DNA of 64,000 bases from Pseudomonas sp. (GCF_030698175.1 NZ_JAUYNT010000014.1:85917-149916), one strand, 5' to 3'. Numbered from the stretch's first letter, positions 53,520 to 63,561 are shown. The notes: generated by a model from the sequence alone, not told the origin. Numbers and translations: made by a program.

Positions 53520-53536
53520 GCCGGCACGCAGTAATT

Positions 53537-53611
53537 CGTAGGGTGGGTTAGCGGCGCGGGCGGTGGTTATTTGCATCACCGCGCGAGCCGGGCGCCGCGT
53601 AACCCACCATG
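53537..53611. repeat. GTAGGGTGGGTTA-family palindromic repeat
   Basis: A ~75-bp element starting CGTAGGGTGGGTTAG and ending GTAACCCACCAT, so the ends are inverted. A near-identical copy lies in the opposite orientation at 63818-63889, and an element with related ends lies next to it. Confidence 0.8.
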
Positions 53612-53645
53612 CGGTGTGCAACACATACCAGGGAGATAACCCAAG

Positions 53646-54071
53646 TTAACCGCGCAGCCCCTCGCGCTCCCACACGCAACGCACCCGCATGTCGCTTTCT
53701 TGCGGGCTATGAAAGCCGCGTTCCGAGTCCCAGCGAAAGGTATGGCAACCGTTCAGCTCGGTCTCCAGGTGCACCACGGCGCTAGCCCAGTAGAGGTTCT
53801 TCAACAGCGCCTCGAACTGCTCGATCCACAGCCGCCATTCGTACTCCAGCGCCCTATAGCTCGCGCCAAAGTGGATGACCTGGGTTTGATACAGGCCTTC
53901 GCCCTCAGTCGCGCAATTGGAAAACATCTCGCGGCCCAGAAACGGCCAGGCCTCGCCGCTGGGCAAGCTGGCCAGCACTTGGCGATTAGTCTCGCGGCGC
54001 AAACAGCGCTGCTCTAAATGCTCAGACGGCCAGTCGCGGATGCAGCCGTAGACGATTGACTCAGACTCCAC
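53646..54071 (-). CDS. Hypothetical protein
   Basis: A 141-residue protein that I do not recognise. The start is GTG at 54071 after GGAG. It is soluble, with no signal peptide or membrane segment, rich in Glu, Arg and Trp, with four cysteines at residues 10, 23, 53 and 109 plus one near the end; no metal-binding spacing is evident. It is not adjacent to genes that suggest a role: 60 bases separate it from the MFS gene that ends the next minus-strand unit upstream. Codon use is like its neighbours. Confidence that it is a gene is moderate. Confidence 0.6.
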   Translation of the reverse strand: MESESIVYGCIRDWPSEHLEQRCLRRETNRQVLASLPSGEAWPFLGREMFSNCATEGEGLYQTQVIHFGASYRALEYEWRLWIEQFEALLKNLYWASAVVHLETELNGCHTFRWDSERGFHSPQESDMRVRCVWEREGLRG

Positions 54072-54131
54072 ACTGTCGCTCCAGAAAATCCGTGCAGCCT
54101 TCTAACACGCTGCAGAGCGGGAGGAAAGGAA

Positions 54132-55313
54132 CTAACCGACAAAATTTTGACCCTTGCCCGGTTTGCCCGCCCGCAAGCGCCAGGCAAACACACACAGCAG
54201 CCCCGCCATGACCGTCAGCGCCACAAAGGGCCACTGGTAATTGCCGCTTAAATCACGGCCCCACCCGGTCAATACCGGCGTCAGGCTGGCCAGGCTGTAG
54301 CCGGCGCAGAGCATCATCGAGGTCCAGCGACTGACCGCCAAGGGTGAGTCCACCTCGTACAGCGGCAGCACCATCGACAAGGCGAACGAGCCGCTCAGGC
54401 TCATGCCCAACAACACCGCCCAAAGCTGCGGCAACAGCAACGGCTGGAAGGTAATCATAGCCAAACACAGCAGGCTGATCAGGCCACAGCCGAGTAGCAG
54501 CTCGTAGCGATTATCGCGGCGCTGGGCGATCCAGGGCAGTAGAAAAGAACTCGGCAAACCCACCAGCATCAACAAACTGAACAGGTTGTTGCTGTCCAGC
54601 AAGCTCAAGCCCGCCTGGTGATAGCGCGCCACCAGCCAAGTGGCCAAGGTGTAGAACAACCCGGCCTGAATCGCAAAGAACGCGGTAATCAGCCAGGCTC
54701 GCGGCTCACGCCACGGCAGCCCAGTTGCCTGTGACTCACCGATTGGCGCCACCGACTGATTCGGCAAGCACGCCCACAACAACAGCGCCAACAACGCCGG
54801 CACGCTCCACACCGCCAATCCCCAGGTCCAGCCGTGGGCCAACCAGGTTTCCGCCGGCGCCGTCAGCACCACGCCCGAGGCGCCACCGATGGTCATGCTC
54901 AGCGAATACCAGGCCACCACCCGGCCAATATGGCCATGGAAATGCTGGCGAATAAAGCCCGACAACAAGGGCCCGGCAATCGCGATACCGGCGCCGAGCA
55001 GGGCGGCGCTACTGATCAGCACCACGCTGCGCTGGCCTTCAAAGCGCACCAACAAGGCCAACAGAATCAGCCCAAGGCAAACGCTAATGGTCCGTTCCAG
55101 GCCAAAACGCAGCGCCACACGCGGCGCAAAAGGCGCCAGCAAACCCATGCACAGCACCGGCAAGGCAGTGACCAGGCTGACCAAGCCACGGCTCAGCGAC
55201 AGGTCAGTGGCGATACGTTCAATCAGGGGGGCAAAGGAGGTGATGCCGGGGCGAAGATTAATCGCCGCCAGCACCAGAGCCAGCAGATACAGGGCTCGGG
55301 GAGCAACTTTCAC
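54132..55313 (-). CDS. MFS transporter, CynX/NimT family
   Basis: A 393-residue permease with about 12 predicted membrane helices. The early sequence AAINLRPGITSFAPLIERI is typical of the CynX/NimT (cyanate/nitroimidazole) branch. Substrate is unknown; family members are linked to cyanate or to drug export. It lies upstream of the hypothetical gene on the same strand and 130 bases after the SDR gene start. Confidence 0.85.
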   Translation of the reverse strand: MKVAPRALYLLALVLAAINLRPGITSFAPLIERIATDLSLSRGLVSLVTALPVLCMGLLAPFAPRVALRFGLERTISVCLGLILLALLVRFEGQRSVVLISSAALLGAGIAIAGPLLSGFIRQHFHGHIGRVVAWYSLSMTIGGASGVVLTAPAETWLAHGWTWGLAVWSVPALLALLLWACLPNQSVAPIGESQATGLPWREPRAWLITAFFAIQAGLFYTLATWLVARYHQAGLSLLDSNNLFSLLMLVGLPSSFLLPWIAQRRDNRYELLLGCGLISLLCLAMITFQPLLLPQLWAVLLGMSLSGSFALSMVLPLYEVDSPLAVSRWTSMMLCAGYSLASLTPVLTGWGRDLSGNYQWPFVALTVMAGLLCVFAWRLRAGKPGKGQNFVG

Positions 55314-55443
55314 GGGACTCTCAGTGTTTGGCGTCAGGACAGGAGCGCCACCCTACCCCTGCCCCGCGCCCGCCAGCAACCCCAGCCGGACATTTTCTGT
55401 CCGAGCAGACAGAAAACAATCCAAGTTTACAGGCGCAGAGGGA

Positions 55444-56253
55444 TCAGACCGCGGCGGCCTTTTTGCGCATCTTGCCGGCCATGCTGACCATCTCGTTGTA
55501 CAACAATTGCGGGGTCTTCTGCTTCAAGGCCCAGGCCATACGGCCCTGCTCGTGGGGCAAAATCATAAACTCGCCACGCTCGATGGCCTGGTAGATGTAG
55601 TCGGCAATTTCGGCCGCGCTGATCGGCGAGCTTTCCAGTAACTTGCCGACCTGCTGCTTCATCGCCGGCGTCGGGCCGCGGAAGGAGTCCATCAGATTGG
55701 TCTGGAAGAACGACGGACAGACCACATGCACGCCGACTTCTTGCTCTTTCAGTTCAATCAGCAAACTTTCCGAGAGCGCCACCACACCGGCTTTGGCGAC
55801 GTTGTAGTTGCTCATGGCCGGGCCCTGCATCAGCGCGGCCATGGAGGCAATATTGACGATCTTGCCGTGACTGCTGGTCAGCAATGGCAAGAAGGCCTTG
55901 CAGCCTTTAACTACGCCCATCAGGTTGATGGAAATCTGCCAGTCCCAATCTTCCAGTGACAGCTCATCGAAAAAGCCACCCGAGGCCACCCCGGCGTTAT
56001 TGACGATCACGTCGATGCCGCCGAGCTTCTCTTCGCACGCCTGGGCCAAGGCGGTGAGCTGGCTGTAATCGCGCACATCGCAGCGCTGGGTAAAGCCATC
56101 GCCACCGGCGGCGCGCACCAACTGCAGCGTCTCGGCCAAGCCGGCATCATTGACATCCGAGAGCGCCAGCTGCCAGCCCTCACGGGCCCAACGCAAGGCA
56201 ATTTCGCGGCCAAGACCTGAACCTGCACCGGTAATCATCATGCGCTTTTGCAT
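55444..56253 (-). CDS. Short-chain dehydrogenase/reductase (SDR)
   Basis: A 269-residue classical SDR. Cofactor motif TGAGSGLGREIA at the N-terminus, NNAGVASGG at ~85, catalytic Ser in NIASMAA and Tyr-x-x-x-Lys in YNVAK. Nicotinamide cofactor preference and substrate cannot be told. A C-terminal Lys-rich tail is present. It stands alone on the minus strand. Confidence 0.88.
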   Translation of the reverse strand: MQKRMMITGAGSGLGREIALRWAREGWQLALSDVNDAGLAETLQLVRAAGGDGFTQRCDVRDYSQLTALAQACEEKLGGIDVIVNNAGVASGGFFDELSLEDWDWQISINLMGVVKGCKAFLPLLTSSHGKIVNIASMAALMQGPAMSNYNVAKAGVVALSESLLIELKEQEVGVHVVCPSFFQTNLMDSFRGPTPAMKQQVGKLLESSPISAAEIADYIYQAIERGEFMILPHEQGRMAWALKQKTPQLLYNEMVSMAGKMRKKAAAV

Positions 56254-56414
56254 CTTTAGGCCTATTTGCTGGGGGGAGTAGAGAGTAGTCAGCAGTGTAA
56301 CCAGGGCCTGGCGCCGCCTGGAGCGTTATAAAGCGGCTGAATACTTCGCCCCAGACCCCCAAGATGCGCGGCCAATCCAGATGCCGCTGCGGCGGGCTTG
56401 AGCGCTGCAGCGCC

Positions 56415-58316
56415 TTATTCGGCCAGCCTTGGGCGCTGGGCGAAGGCGGCAAATTCGGCGGCTGGTAACGGTCGCGAGAACCAATAACCCTGGCCTTGAT
56501 CGCAACCCAGGCTGGCCAGTAATTGCCGGGTCGGCTCATCCTCGATGCCTTCGGCGGTGGTGATTAACTGCAGGCTCTTGGCCATTTGAATAATCGCCGT
56601 GACTATCGCCTGATCCTGCACATTACCCTGCAGCTTGCGCACAAAGGACTGATCGATTTTCAACTTATCCACCTGAAAACGCTGCAGGTAAGACAGGTTC
56701 GAGTAGCCGGTGCCGAAGTCATCAATCGACAACTTGACCCCCAGCGTTTTCAGGTGCTGCAGCATGCCCATAAAGGCCTCGGAGTCGTGCAGCAACATCG
56801 ACTCAGTCAGTTCCAACTCCAGGCAGGCCGCATCCAGCCCGAAGCGCTGCAAGGCGCTGGCAACCAAGGCTTCCAGATTGCCACGGCGAAACTGCACCGA
56901 AGAAATATTCACCGACAACACCAGGCGCGGCAAACCTGCGGCCTGCCAGACCATCAGCTGCCGGCAGGCTTCGTTCAGCACCCACTCACCGATCTCGACA
57001 ATCAGGCCCGAGCGCTCGGCGACCGCGATGAAGGTGTCGGGCGCCATCAAGCCGTGCTCGGGATGCTGCCAACGAATCAAGGCTTCGGCGGCCAGCAACT
57101 GGCCGCTGTGAAGATCCACAATCGGCTGAAAATGCAGCACGAACTGCTGCTGGCTCAAGGCTTGGCGCAGGCCTGCTTCGAGGTTCAAATGCTCGATAAT
57201 ATCGACGTTCATTTGCTGATCGAAAAACCGATAGGCGTTACGCCCGGCGGCCTTGGCCTGGTACATGGCGATATCGGCATGCTTCAACAACAGGTCAAAC
57301 TCATCGCCATCCTGGGGGTACAGGGCAATGCCGATGGAAATGGAGGTGACTATCTGCATGCCTTTCAACGCGAAGGGCTGCGCCAGTTGCTCCAGCACAT
57401 GGGCGGCCACGGCGGAAATCGCCGCCAGGTCAGACACATCGGTCAAGACAATCAGAAACTCATCGCCGCCCTGCCGGCTAACGGTGTCCATCTCCCGCAC
57501 CGCACCGCGCAGGCGATTGGCAACCTCCTTGAGCAACTCGTCACCGGCGCTATGGCCCAGGGAATCGTTGATGGTTTTGAAGTTATCCAGATCGAGAAAC
57601 AGCAAGGCGGCCTTTTTCTTGTAGCGCCGGGCCTGGCCAATGGCTTGATCCATGCGATCACGCACCAATAAGCGATTGGGCAAGTTGGTCAGGGCATCAT
57701 GCTGGGCCAGGTGGGTAAAGTTGGCCTCGGAGTGTTTGACCCGCAGGATCTCCTGTTGCAAGCGCTGCATGGTCTCGCGCAAATCATTGGCCAAGATCCA
57801 CACCGCACAGGCACACACCAGCAGTACACAACTGATATTGACCATCCGGCCAATGCCCAGCGGCAAGGGTACAAACACCTGCCAGCCGGTTATCGATGCG
57901 TAGGTAATGCCGGCGATTGCAGCGAGCATCACCAGCAGCAGGCCGACGAACAGCTTCAGCCGCGAAACCATCCCGGCCACAATCAAAATCACCGGATAAC
58001 ACAGCAGCGCGCCGCTATACAGCCCCTGGTTAAACCACATGGAGGTGGTCACCAGCGCCACCATTGAACTCAGTATCAGCAAAATCGCGCGATCCGTCGC
58101 ACCACGCCGATTCAGCCGGGCGCCGATCAAGACCACCGTTATCGCCGTCAAGACCAAGAACGCATTCAACCAGCTGTGCGCCACCAGCGTTTGCACGCCA
58201 ATAATCACCAGCACCGCGCTCAGCACATTAGCGATCTGATTCAGTCGGCGGGCCTGCATGCGATGGTCCACGGGATCATCTTGCACGCTCGAAATTGGTG
58301 ATTGCAGTGCATTCAT
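56415..58316 (-). CDS. Membrane GGDEF-EAL c-di-GMP protein
   Basis: A 633-residue protein. About five N-terminal membrane helices (35-185) are followed by GGDEF (RQGGDEFLIVL intact) and EAL (EALIRWQHP, DDFGTGYSN, K-x-D-x-SFV intact). The end of EAL reads TTAEGIED instead of the more usual IAEGVE; the glutamate is kept. Both activities are possible; which one dominates is unknown. The short 8-residue-long helices leave little outside the membrane, so its signal is probably intramembrane or small. Confidence 0.9.
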   Translation of the reverse strand: MNALQSPISSVQDDPVDHRMQARRLNQIANVLSAVLVIIGVQTLVAHSWLNAFLVLTAITVVLIGARLNRRGATDRAILLILSSMVALVTTSMWFNQGLYSGALLCYPVILIVAGMVSRLKLFVGLLLVMLAAIAGITYASITGWQVFVPLPLGIGRMVNISCVLLVCACAVWILANDLRETMQRLQQEILRVKHSEANFTHLAQHDALTNLPNRLLVRDRMDQAIGQARRYKKKAALLFLDLDNFKTINDSLGHSAGDELLKEVANRLRGAVREMDTVSRQGGDEFLIVLTDVSDLAAISAVAAHVLEQLAQPFALKGMQIVTSISIGIALYPQDGDEFDLLLKHADIAMYQAKAAGRNAYRFFDQQMNVDIIEHLNLEAGLRQALSQQQFVLHFQPIVDLHSGQLLAAEALIRWQHPEHGLMAPDTFIAVAERSGLIVEIGEWVLNEACRQLMVWQAAGLPRLVLSVNISSVQFRRGNLEALVASALQRFGLDAACLELELTESMLLHDSEAFMGMLQHLKTLGVKLSIDDFGTGYSNLSYLQRFQVDKLKIDQSFVRKLQGNVQDQAIVTAIIQMAKSLQLITTAEGIEDEPTRQLLASLGCDQGQGYWFSRPLPAAEFAAFAQRPRLAE

Positions 58317-58513
58317 TCGTTAAGTTCCATCTCGGCAGCAGAGGCCCTAAATCGCGGCTAAATCACCGCTTAAAGCCCCGAAAAAAACTATTACGCGCGG
58401 TTATATCGCGTTAAAAGCGGCGAACGCTAGCCAAAGCCGTGGGCAGCAGCAAGCGTTTGTTGCGCCACACCGATAAACAGCGCTATTAGAACGCTATTAC
58501 ACTCCTGCAAACA

Positions 58514-58537
58514 TAAAAAAAGCGGCCCAAAGGCCGC
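58514..58537 (-). terminator. Rho-independent terminator after actP
   Basis: Stem GCGGCC/GGCCGC (58522-58527 and 58532-58537) with a 4-base loop and a T-run on the minus strand (A-run at 58514-58521). It ends the yjcH-actP transcript. Confidence 0.88.
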
Positions 58538-58561
58538 CAAAGTCACACGCAGAGAACTGTT

Positions 58562-60220
58562 TTAGTGGGCAACTGCACCACTGGAGCCAAGGCCGGTTTG
58601 TGAACGTACAAACTGCGGCAGAAAGCGCGCCCGTTCCTCGGCGGCAGAAGCCGATTTGTCGGTGATGGAGAAGAACCAGATACCGGCAAAGGCAATCGCC
58701 ATCGAGAATAACGCCGGGTACTCGTAAGGGAAGATGGCTTGCGCGTGGCCCAACACCTGCACCCAAACGGTTGGCCCGAGAATCATCAGGGTCACCGCAG
58801 TCACCAAGCCCAACCAGCCGCCAAGCATGGCACCGCGGGTGGTGAGGTTCTTCCAGAACATGCTCAGGAACAGCACCGGGAAGTTGCAGCTGGCCGCAAT
58901 CGAGAAGGCCAAGCCAACCATAAAGGCGATGTTTTGCTTCTCAAACAGGATGCCTAAGGCAACCGCCAACACGCCGAGGGCAATGGTGGTGATTTTCGAT
59001 ACGCGGATCTCATCGCGATCGTTGGTCTTGCCCTTCTTGTATACGCTGGCATACAGGTCATGGGACACCGCCGTAGCGCCGGCCAGCGTCAAGCCAGCAA
59101 CCACCGCCAGGATGGTGGCAAAGGCTACCGCCGAGATAAAGCCCAGGAACAAGCTGCCGCCCACGGCGTTAGCCAGGTGAATTGCCGCCATGTTGTTGCC
59201 GCCGAGCAGTGCGCCCGCCGCATCTTTGAACGCTGGATTGGTGCTTACTAGCACTATCGCACCGAAGCCGATAATGAAGGTCAGGATGTAGAAGTAGCCG
59301 ATAAAGCCGGTGGCGTAGAACACGCTTTTACGCGCTTCTTTGGCATCGCTGACGGTGAAGAAGCGCATCAGAATATGCGGCAAGCCGGCAGTACCAAACA
59401 TCAATGCCAAGCCAAGCGAGATCGCCGACACCGGGTCTTTGACCAGGCCGCCGGGGCTCATGATGGCCTCGCCTTTTGGATGCACTTTGATCGCTTCGGA
59501 AAACAATGCGGCGAAGTCAAAGTTGACGTGTTTCATCACCATCAAGGCCATAAAGCTGGCACCCGACAGGAGCATCACGGCCTTGATGATTTGCACCCAG
59601 GTAGTGGCCAGCATGCCGCCGAACAACACATAGAGCATCATCAGTACGCCAACCAGCACCACGGCGACGTAGTAATCCAGACCAAACAGCAGCTGGATCA
59701 ACTTACCGGCACCGACCATTTGCGCGATCAAATAAAATGCCACCACCACCAGCGAACCGCTGGCCGCCACGGTGCGAATGGGCATTTGTTTAAGGCGATA
59801 AGAGGCCACGTCGGCAAAGGTGTATTTGCCCAGGTTACGCAGGCGCTCGGCCATCAAAAACAGAATCACCGGCCAGCCCACCAGAAAGCCGATCGAGTAG
59901 ATCAAGCCATCGTAGCCGGAGGTGTAGACCAGTGCGGAAATCCCCAGAAACGAGGCCGCCGACATGTAGTCACCGGCAATCGCCAGGCCGTTTTGAAAAC
60001 CGGTGATCTTGCCGCCGGCGGCGTAGTAGTCAGACGCCGAGTTGTTCTTTTTCGACGCCCAGTAGGTAATGCACAGGGTTGCACCGACAAACACCACAAA
60101 CATCACGATGGCCGAGACGTTCATCGGTTGGCGCTGCACCTCGCCGGTTAACGCTTCACCGGCCCAGAGCAGCGGGGCAAAGGCCGACAACGCCAAGCTC
60201 ACCAATAGACGCAGGATCAT
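58562..60220 (-). CDS. actP: Cation/acetate symporter ActP
   Basis: A 552-residue sodium:solute symporter with about 13 membrane helices and a signal-like first segment. The length, the [16 protein letters not shown] stretch and the partner gene yjcH are typical of ActP, which imports acetate and related small acids. Its start overlaps the yjcH stop by four bases (ATGA). A candidate operator lies upstream of yjcH. Confidence 0.94.
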   Translation of the reverse strand: MILRLLVSLALSAFAPLLWAGEALTGEVQRQPMNVSAIVMFVVFVGATLCITYWASKKNNSASDYYAAGGKITGFQNGLAIAGDYMSAASFLGISALVYTSGYDGLIYSIGFLVGWPVILFLMAERLRNLGKYTFADVASYRLKQMPIRTVAASGSLVVVAFYLIAQMVGAGKLIQLLFGLDYYVAVVLVGVLMMLYVLFGGMLATTWVQIIKAVMLLSGASFMALMVMKHVNFDFAALFSEAIKVHPKGEAIMSPGGLVKDPVSAISLGLALMFGTAGLPHILMRFFTVSDAKEARKSVFYATGFIGYFYILTFIIGFGAIVLVSTNPAFKDAAGALLGGNNMAAIHLANAVGGSLFLGFISAVAFATILAVVAGLTLAGATAVSHDLYASVYKKGKTNDRDEIRVSKITTIALGVLAVALGILFEKQNIAFMVGLAFSIAASCNFPVLFLSMFWKNLTTRGAMLGGWLGLVTAVTLMILGPTVWVQVLGHAQAIFPYEYPALFSMAIAFAGIWFFSITDKSASAAEERARFLPQFVRSQTGLGSSGAVAH

Positions 60221-60528
60221 GGCTGCACCTCATCAAGAATGGCTTTATTCAAGCGATCGAATTCACCGTTGGCCCGATACACATAGATACCGGTGAGGAC
60301 GAAGGCCGACAGGATCAAGCCAACCCCCAGCGGAATGCCCCAGGTGATCACCGAGTCAGGGCTGATGCGCATCCCAAGCAAGTGCGGGGCAAAGGCAATC
60401 AGCAGGATAAACACCAGATAGAGGCCGAGCATGGCGGCGGAAAGAAGCCATGCAAACCGCGAGCGCTTGGCCACCAGTTCATGGAATCGCGGATTTTCTA
60501 GAATCCGCTCGTAGACGCTGTCGTTCAT
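60217..60528 (-). CDS. yjcH: DUF485 membrane protein YjcH
   Basis: A 103-residue protein with two membrane helices ([19 protein letters not shown] and [18 protein letters not shown] regions). It starts [10 protein letters not shown], typical of the DUF485 protein paired with ActP. ATG 60528 follows AGGA at good spacing; the longer in-frame start runs into the operator region and is rejected. It is thought to help acetate uptake but its action is unclear. Confidence 0.92.
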   Translation of the reverse strand: MNDSVYERILENPRFHELVAKRSRFAWLLSAAMLGLYLVFILLIAFAPHLLGMRISPDSVITWGIPLGVGLILSAFVLTGIYVYRANGEFDRLNKAILDEVQP

Positions 60529-60596
60529 TTTTGTTGTCCTCCGCAGCACGGGTTGCTGGTGAGTCCACTCTAAAACGACGGTACCTGCGCAACAGA

Positions 60597-60646
60597 CGAC
60601 CTTAGTCGTAGAAACCGGGCCCCTGCGACTAAGGTCGCAGGGGCCC
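60597..60646. promoter_or_regulatory. Palindromic candidate operator upstream of yjcH-actP
   Basis: A perfect 13-bp inverted repeat with 4-base loop at 60617-60646 (GGGCCCCTGCGAC ... GTCGCAGGGGCCC) contains GCGACTAAGGTCGC. The complementary-phase half CGACCTTAGTCG lies at 60597-60608, so the same 12-base palindrome core occurs twice, 28 bases apart. No T-run follows on either side. Such spaced dyads suit a dimeric response regulator; acetate genes in pseudomonads are controlled by the LuxR-type CrbR/ErdR. That link is inferred. Confidence 0.55.
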
Positions 60647-60671
60647 GCAGCAAAGCGTTTGGGCTTTAGTC

Positions 60672-60706
60672 CATAAAAAAACCGCCAAGCCAAAGGCCGG
60701 GCGGTT
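60672..60706 (-). terminator. Rho-independent terminator after the betaine-binding gene
   Basis: Stem AACCGCC/GGCGGTT (60680-60686 and 60700-60706) with an inner GCC/GGC pair and a minus-strand T-run (60673-60680). Confidence 0.88.
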
Positions 60707-60742
60707 ATTCAATAAATGTCACGAGCTGCAGTTAAGCCAAGC

Positions 60743-61594
60743 TTATTGCAGCCATTCCTGCACCCGTTGCGGGTGCGCTTGCACCCATTTCTGCGCGGCG
60801 GCAGCCGGTTTGGCGCCTTCTTCGATGGCCAACATGACCTCACCGATTTCGCTTGGGGTCCAAGAGAACTTTTTCAGGAATGCATAAACCGGTGGCGCTT
60901 TGGCCGCCAAGCCTGGGTTAGCGATATTGTCGACATGCTCGGCGGCGCCATAGACGTTTTTCGGGTCTTCAAGAAAGCGCAACTGCCACTTGGCGAACAT
61001 CCAGTGTGGAATCCACCCCGTCACCACCACCGGCTTATTGGCCTTGATGGCCCGGGCCAGCTCGGCAGTCATGGCACTGCCCGAACTGGCGAGCAACTTG
61101 TAGTCCAGGCCGTAGGTTTTGATCGCCTCGTCGGTCTTGCGCATCACGCCAGAACCGGCATCAATACCGACAATCCTTCCGGCAAAGGCGTCTTTCTCGG
61201 TTTGCAGATCGGCAATGCTTTTCGCCGTGACGTACTGCGGCACGATCAAGCCAATTTTCGCATCCTTAAAGTTGGCGCCGAGGTTTTCCACCTGATCTTT
61301 CAGCTTGTCGTAGTAGGCGCCGTGGGTTTCCGGCAACCAGGCCGACAACATGGCGTCCAGCTGCCCCTTGGCCACGCCCTGCCACATGATGCCGGTGGCC
61401 ACCGGCAAGAGTTCAACCTCATAACCGAGCCGTTGCTTGATCACCTCGGCGGCCACATGGGTGGTCGCCACGCTGTCGGCCCAACCATCGACATAGCCAA
61501 TTTTCACCGAGGGCTTGTCCGCCGCACCGGCCAAACCTGCTCCCAACGTCAACAGCACGCCGACGCCAACACCTAATAACCTTGCTACTTTCAT
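60743..61594 (-). CDS. Glycine betaine/quaternary amine ABC binding protein
   Basis: A 283-residue OpuAC/ProX-family periplasmic protein. ATG 61594 (MKVARLLG) is preferred to a GTG at 61603 because GGAG is 8 bases before it. The signal peptide runs to AGA before ADKPSVKIGYVDGW. Conserved aromatic positions for quaternary amine binding are visible (W41-like in DGWADS, MWQG, WLPETHGAY, WIPHWMFAKW). No ATPase or permease gene adjoins it, so it is an orphan binding protein that probably works with a distant transporter. Confidence 0.88.
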   Translation of the reverse strand: MKVARLLGVGVGVLLTLGAGLAGAADKPSVKIGYVDGWADSVATTHVAAEVIKQRLGYEVELLPVATGIMWQGVAKGQLDAMLSAWLPETHGAYYDKLKDQVENLGANFKDAKIGLIVPQYVTAKSIADLQTEKDAFAGRIVGIDAGSGVMRKTDEAIKTYGLDYKLLASSGSAMTAELARAIKANKPVVVTGWIPHWMFAKWQLRFLEDPKNVYGAAEHVDNIANPGLAAKAPPVYAFLKKFSWTPSEIGEVMLAIEEGAKPAAAAQKWVQAHPQRVQEWLQ

Positions 61595-61963
61595 TTTCAC
61601 CACTCCGAAAGGGTTGCCCGACTCTGGCCGCGCAACTGCACTGCTGTTGTTGGTTTGGATACGCCGCCGTCACGTCCCGCAGTAGACGCTGGCCGCACGT
61701 CAGCAGGGCTGACCGCTCGATACTCGGCTGCCGCCGGCCCGGCAAGCGCTCTGAGAGCGACCCTTGAAACAATCAGAAACGACAGCAGCGACGTAAAATC
61801 TCATCTCAGTTGCCCAAGTCTGGGTTGCGCCGCCCGCGAAGCGGCGCTCACAGTTGCCGGGCGTGGTTTTTCTTGGCTGGGCCACATTGCATGGCGCAAG
61901 CCTCCTATCGGTGCGGCGAATCCGCTAAGATGCGCGCCTTTGCTCTCAGACGCGCGCCCGACC
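61595..61963. other. Gene-free 369-bp divergent intergenic region
   Basis: This separates the binding-protein gene (leftward) and the GH17 gene (rightward). It contains no convincing ORF, hairpin or promoter hexamers; a shorter in-frame extension of the GH17 ORF into it has no ribosome site. Confidence 0.5.
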
Positions 61964-63514
61964 ATGCCGGTATCCTCCCGTTTCGCCCTGCCCTATCTGT
62001 TTGCCAGCCTGCTGGCGTTGTTTGCCCTCGGCGGCCTTTGGTACGCCATCGGACAACCCGTGATTCTCGCCGATGCGGCGACGCCTACGCATAAATTGCA
62101 GTGCGTCTCCTACAGCCCCTTCGGTAAAGACCAGTCCCCGTTTGACCAGCCCTTTGTGCTGCGCAGCGAACAGATGGACAGCGATCTAGCCCTGCTGGCC
62201 ACCCGTTTTAAGTGTGTGCGCACCTACTCGATGACCGGCCTAGAGGCGATGCCAGAGTTGGCCCGCAAGCACGGCCTAAAACTGATGCTCGGCGCCTGGG
62301 TGAGTAGCAGCCCGCTGGATACCGAGATCGAAATCAAGGCGTTAATCCAAGCCGCCAATGCCAACCCCGACGTGGTCGATGCCGTGATAGTCGGCAACGA
62401 GGCGCTGCTGCGCAAAGAAGTCACCGGCGACCAACTGGTTAAACTGATCGCCCAGGTTAAAGCCCAGGTCAAACAGCCGGTGACCTATGCCGATGTCTGG
62501 GAGTTTTGGCTGCAACACCCGCAAGTAGCCCCGGCAGTGGACTTTTTGACCATTCACCTGCTGCCCTACTGGGAAGATGACCCTGCCGGGATTGATCAGG
62601 CCCTGGCCCACGTTGGCGAAATCCGCCAGAGCTTTGGCAACCGCTTCGCCCCGAAAGACATTCTGATCGGCGAAACCGGCTGGCCGAGCGAAGGCCGCCA
62701 GCGTGAAACCGCCCTGCCAAGCCGCGTCAACGAAGCCAAATTCATACGCGGCTTCGTGCAGATGGCCGAGCAAAACGGCTGGCGCTACAACCTGATCGAA
62801 GCCTTCGATCAACCCTGGAAGCGCAGCAGCGAAGGCGCAGTCGGCGGTTACTGGGGTTTGTTTGACGCCGACCGGCAAGAAAAAGGCGTACTCGCCGGCC
62901 CCGTGTCCAACCTGCCGCACTGGCCGCTGTGGCTGGCGCTGAGCGGCACTTTGTTGGCCCTGACGCTAGTGCTGGCTGGCCGCCCGGCCTCGACCCGCGC
63001 CGCCTTGTTACTGCCGGCAGTGGCCGCCCTGGGCGCCGGCTGCATAGGCTTGTGGGCCGAATTGGCACTGATAACCAGTCGTTACCTGGCCGAATGGCTG
63101 TGGGCAGCGGCGCTGATCGGTTTGAATCTGCTGGTGCTGGCCCACGCCGCGCTGAGCCTGTCGGCCCGCACCGGTCGACGCGCTCAGCTGTACGCCTGGC
63201 TGCAGGCGCGGGCCGGCTGGTGGCTGGTAGCAACTGGTTTTGCCGGCGCGGTGATGATGTTGGCGCTGGTATTTGATGCCCGCTATCGCAGCTTTCCCAG
63301 CGCGGCACTGCTGCTGCCGACACTGTTTTACCTGTGCCGCCCGGTCGCCGGGCCACGTCGCGAGATCGCCCTGCTAGCGGCACTGATCGGCGCCGGTATA
63401 GTGCCGCAGCTGTATGAAGAAACCCTCGGCAACTGGCAAGCCATCGGCTGGGCCGCCGTCAGCCTGCTGCTGCTCGGCGCGCTGTGGCGCAGCCTGCGGT
63501 TGCCACGCAGCTAA
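61964..63514 (+). CDS. Membrane-anchored GH17 beta-glucan enzyme
   Basis: A 516-residue protein. I chose ATG 61964 (MPVSSRFALPYLF); upstream in-frame sequence has no start with a ribosome site. One N-terminal membrane helix leads into a periplasmic GH17 domain (~40-300) with acid/base Glu in VGNEALLRKE and nucleophile Glu in IGETGWPSEG, then about seven membrane helices (~310-510). Bacterial GH17 enzymes of pseudomonads (Glt-type) transfer or branch beta-1,3-glucan; this protein probably trims or links cyclic or linear glucans in the periplasm. A strong terminator follows. Confidence 0.87.
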   Translation: MPVSSRFALPYLFASLLALFALGGLWYAIGQPVILADAATPTHKLQCVSYSPFGKDQSPFDQPFVLRSEQMDSDLALLATRFKCVRTYSMTGLEAMPELARKHGLKLMLGAWVSSSPLDTEIEIKALIQAANANPDVVDAVIVGNEALLRKEVTGDQLVKLIAQVKAQVKQPVTYADVWEFWLQHPQVAPAVDFLTIHLLPYWEDDPAGIDQALAHVGEIRQSFGNRFAPKDILIGETGWPSEGRQRETALPSRVNEAKFIRGFVQMAEQNGWRYNLIEAFDQPWKRSSEGAVGGYWGLFDADRQEKGVLAGPVSNLPHWPLWLALSGTLLALTLVLAGRPASTRAALLLPAVAALGAGCIGLWAELALITSRYLAEWLWAAALIGLNLLVLAHAALSLSARTGRRAQLYAWLQARAGWWLVATGFAGAVMMLALVFDARYRSFPSAALLLPTLFYLCRPVAGPRREIALLAALIGAGIVPQLYEETLGNWQAIGWAAVSLLLLGALWRSLRLPRS

Positions 63515-63535
63515 GCAAATCGGCCGCACAAAAAA

Positions 63536-63561
63536 GGGATGACCACGGTCATCCCTTTTTT
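63536..63561 (+). terminator. Rho-independent terminator after the GH17 gene
   Basis: Stem GGGATGACC/GGTCATCCC with T-run on the right and A-run on the left. Confidence 0.92.

Noticed and set aside
59375..60151. Plus-strand ORF of 258 codons opposite actP
   Set aside because: His/Gln/Gly-rich reverse-frame translation with no recognisable domain, opposite a well-conserved gene.
60617..60646. Rho-independent terminator
   Set aside because: Strong hairpin but no T-run on either strand, and separate good terminators already serve the neighbouring genes.
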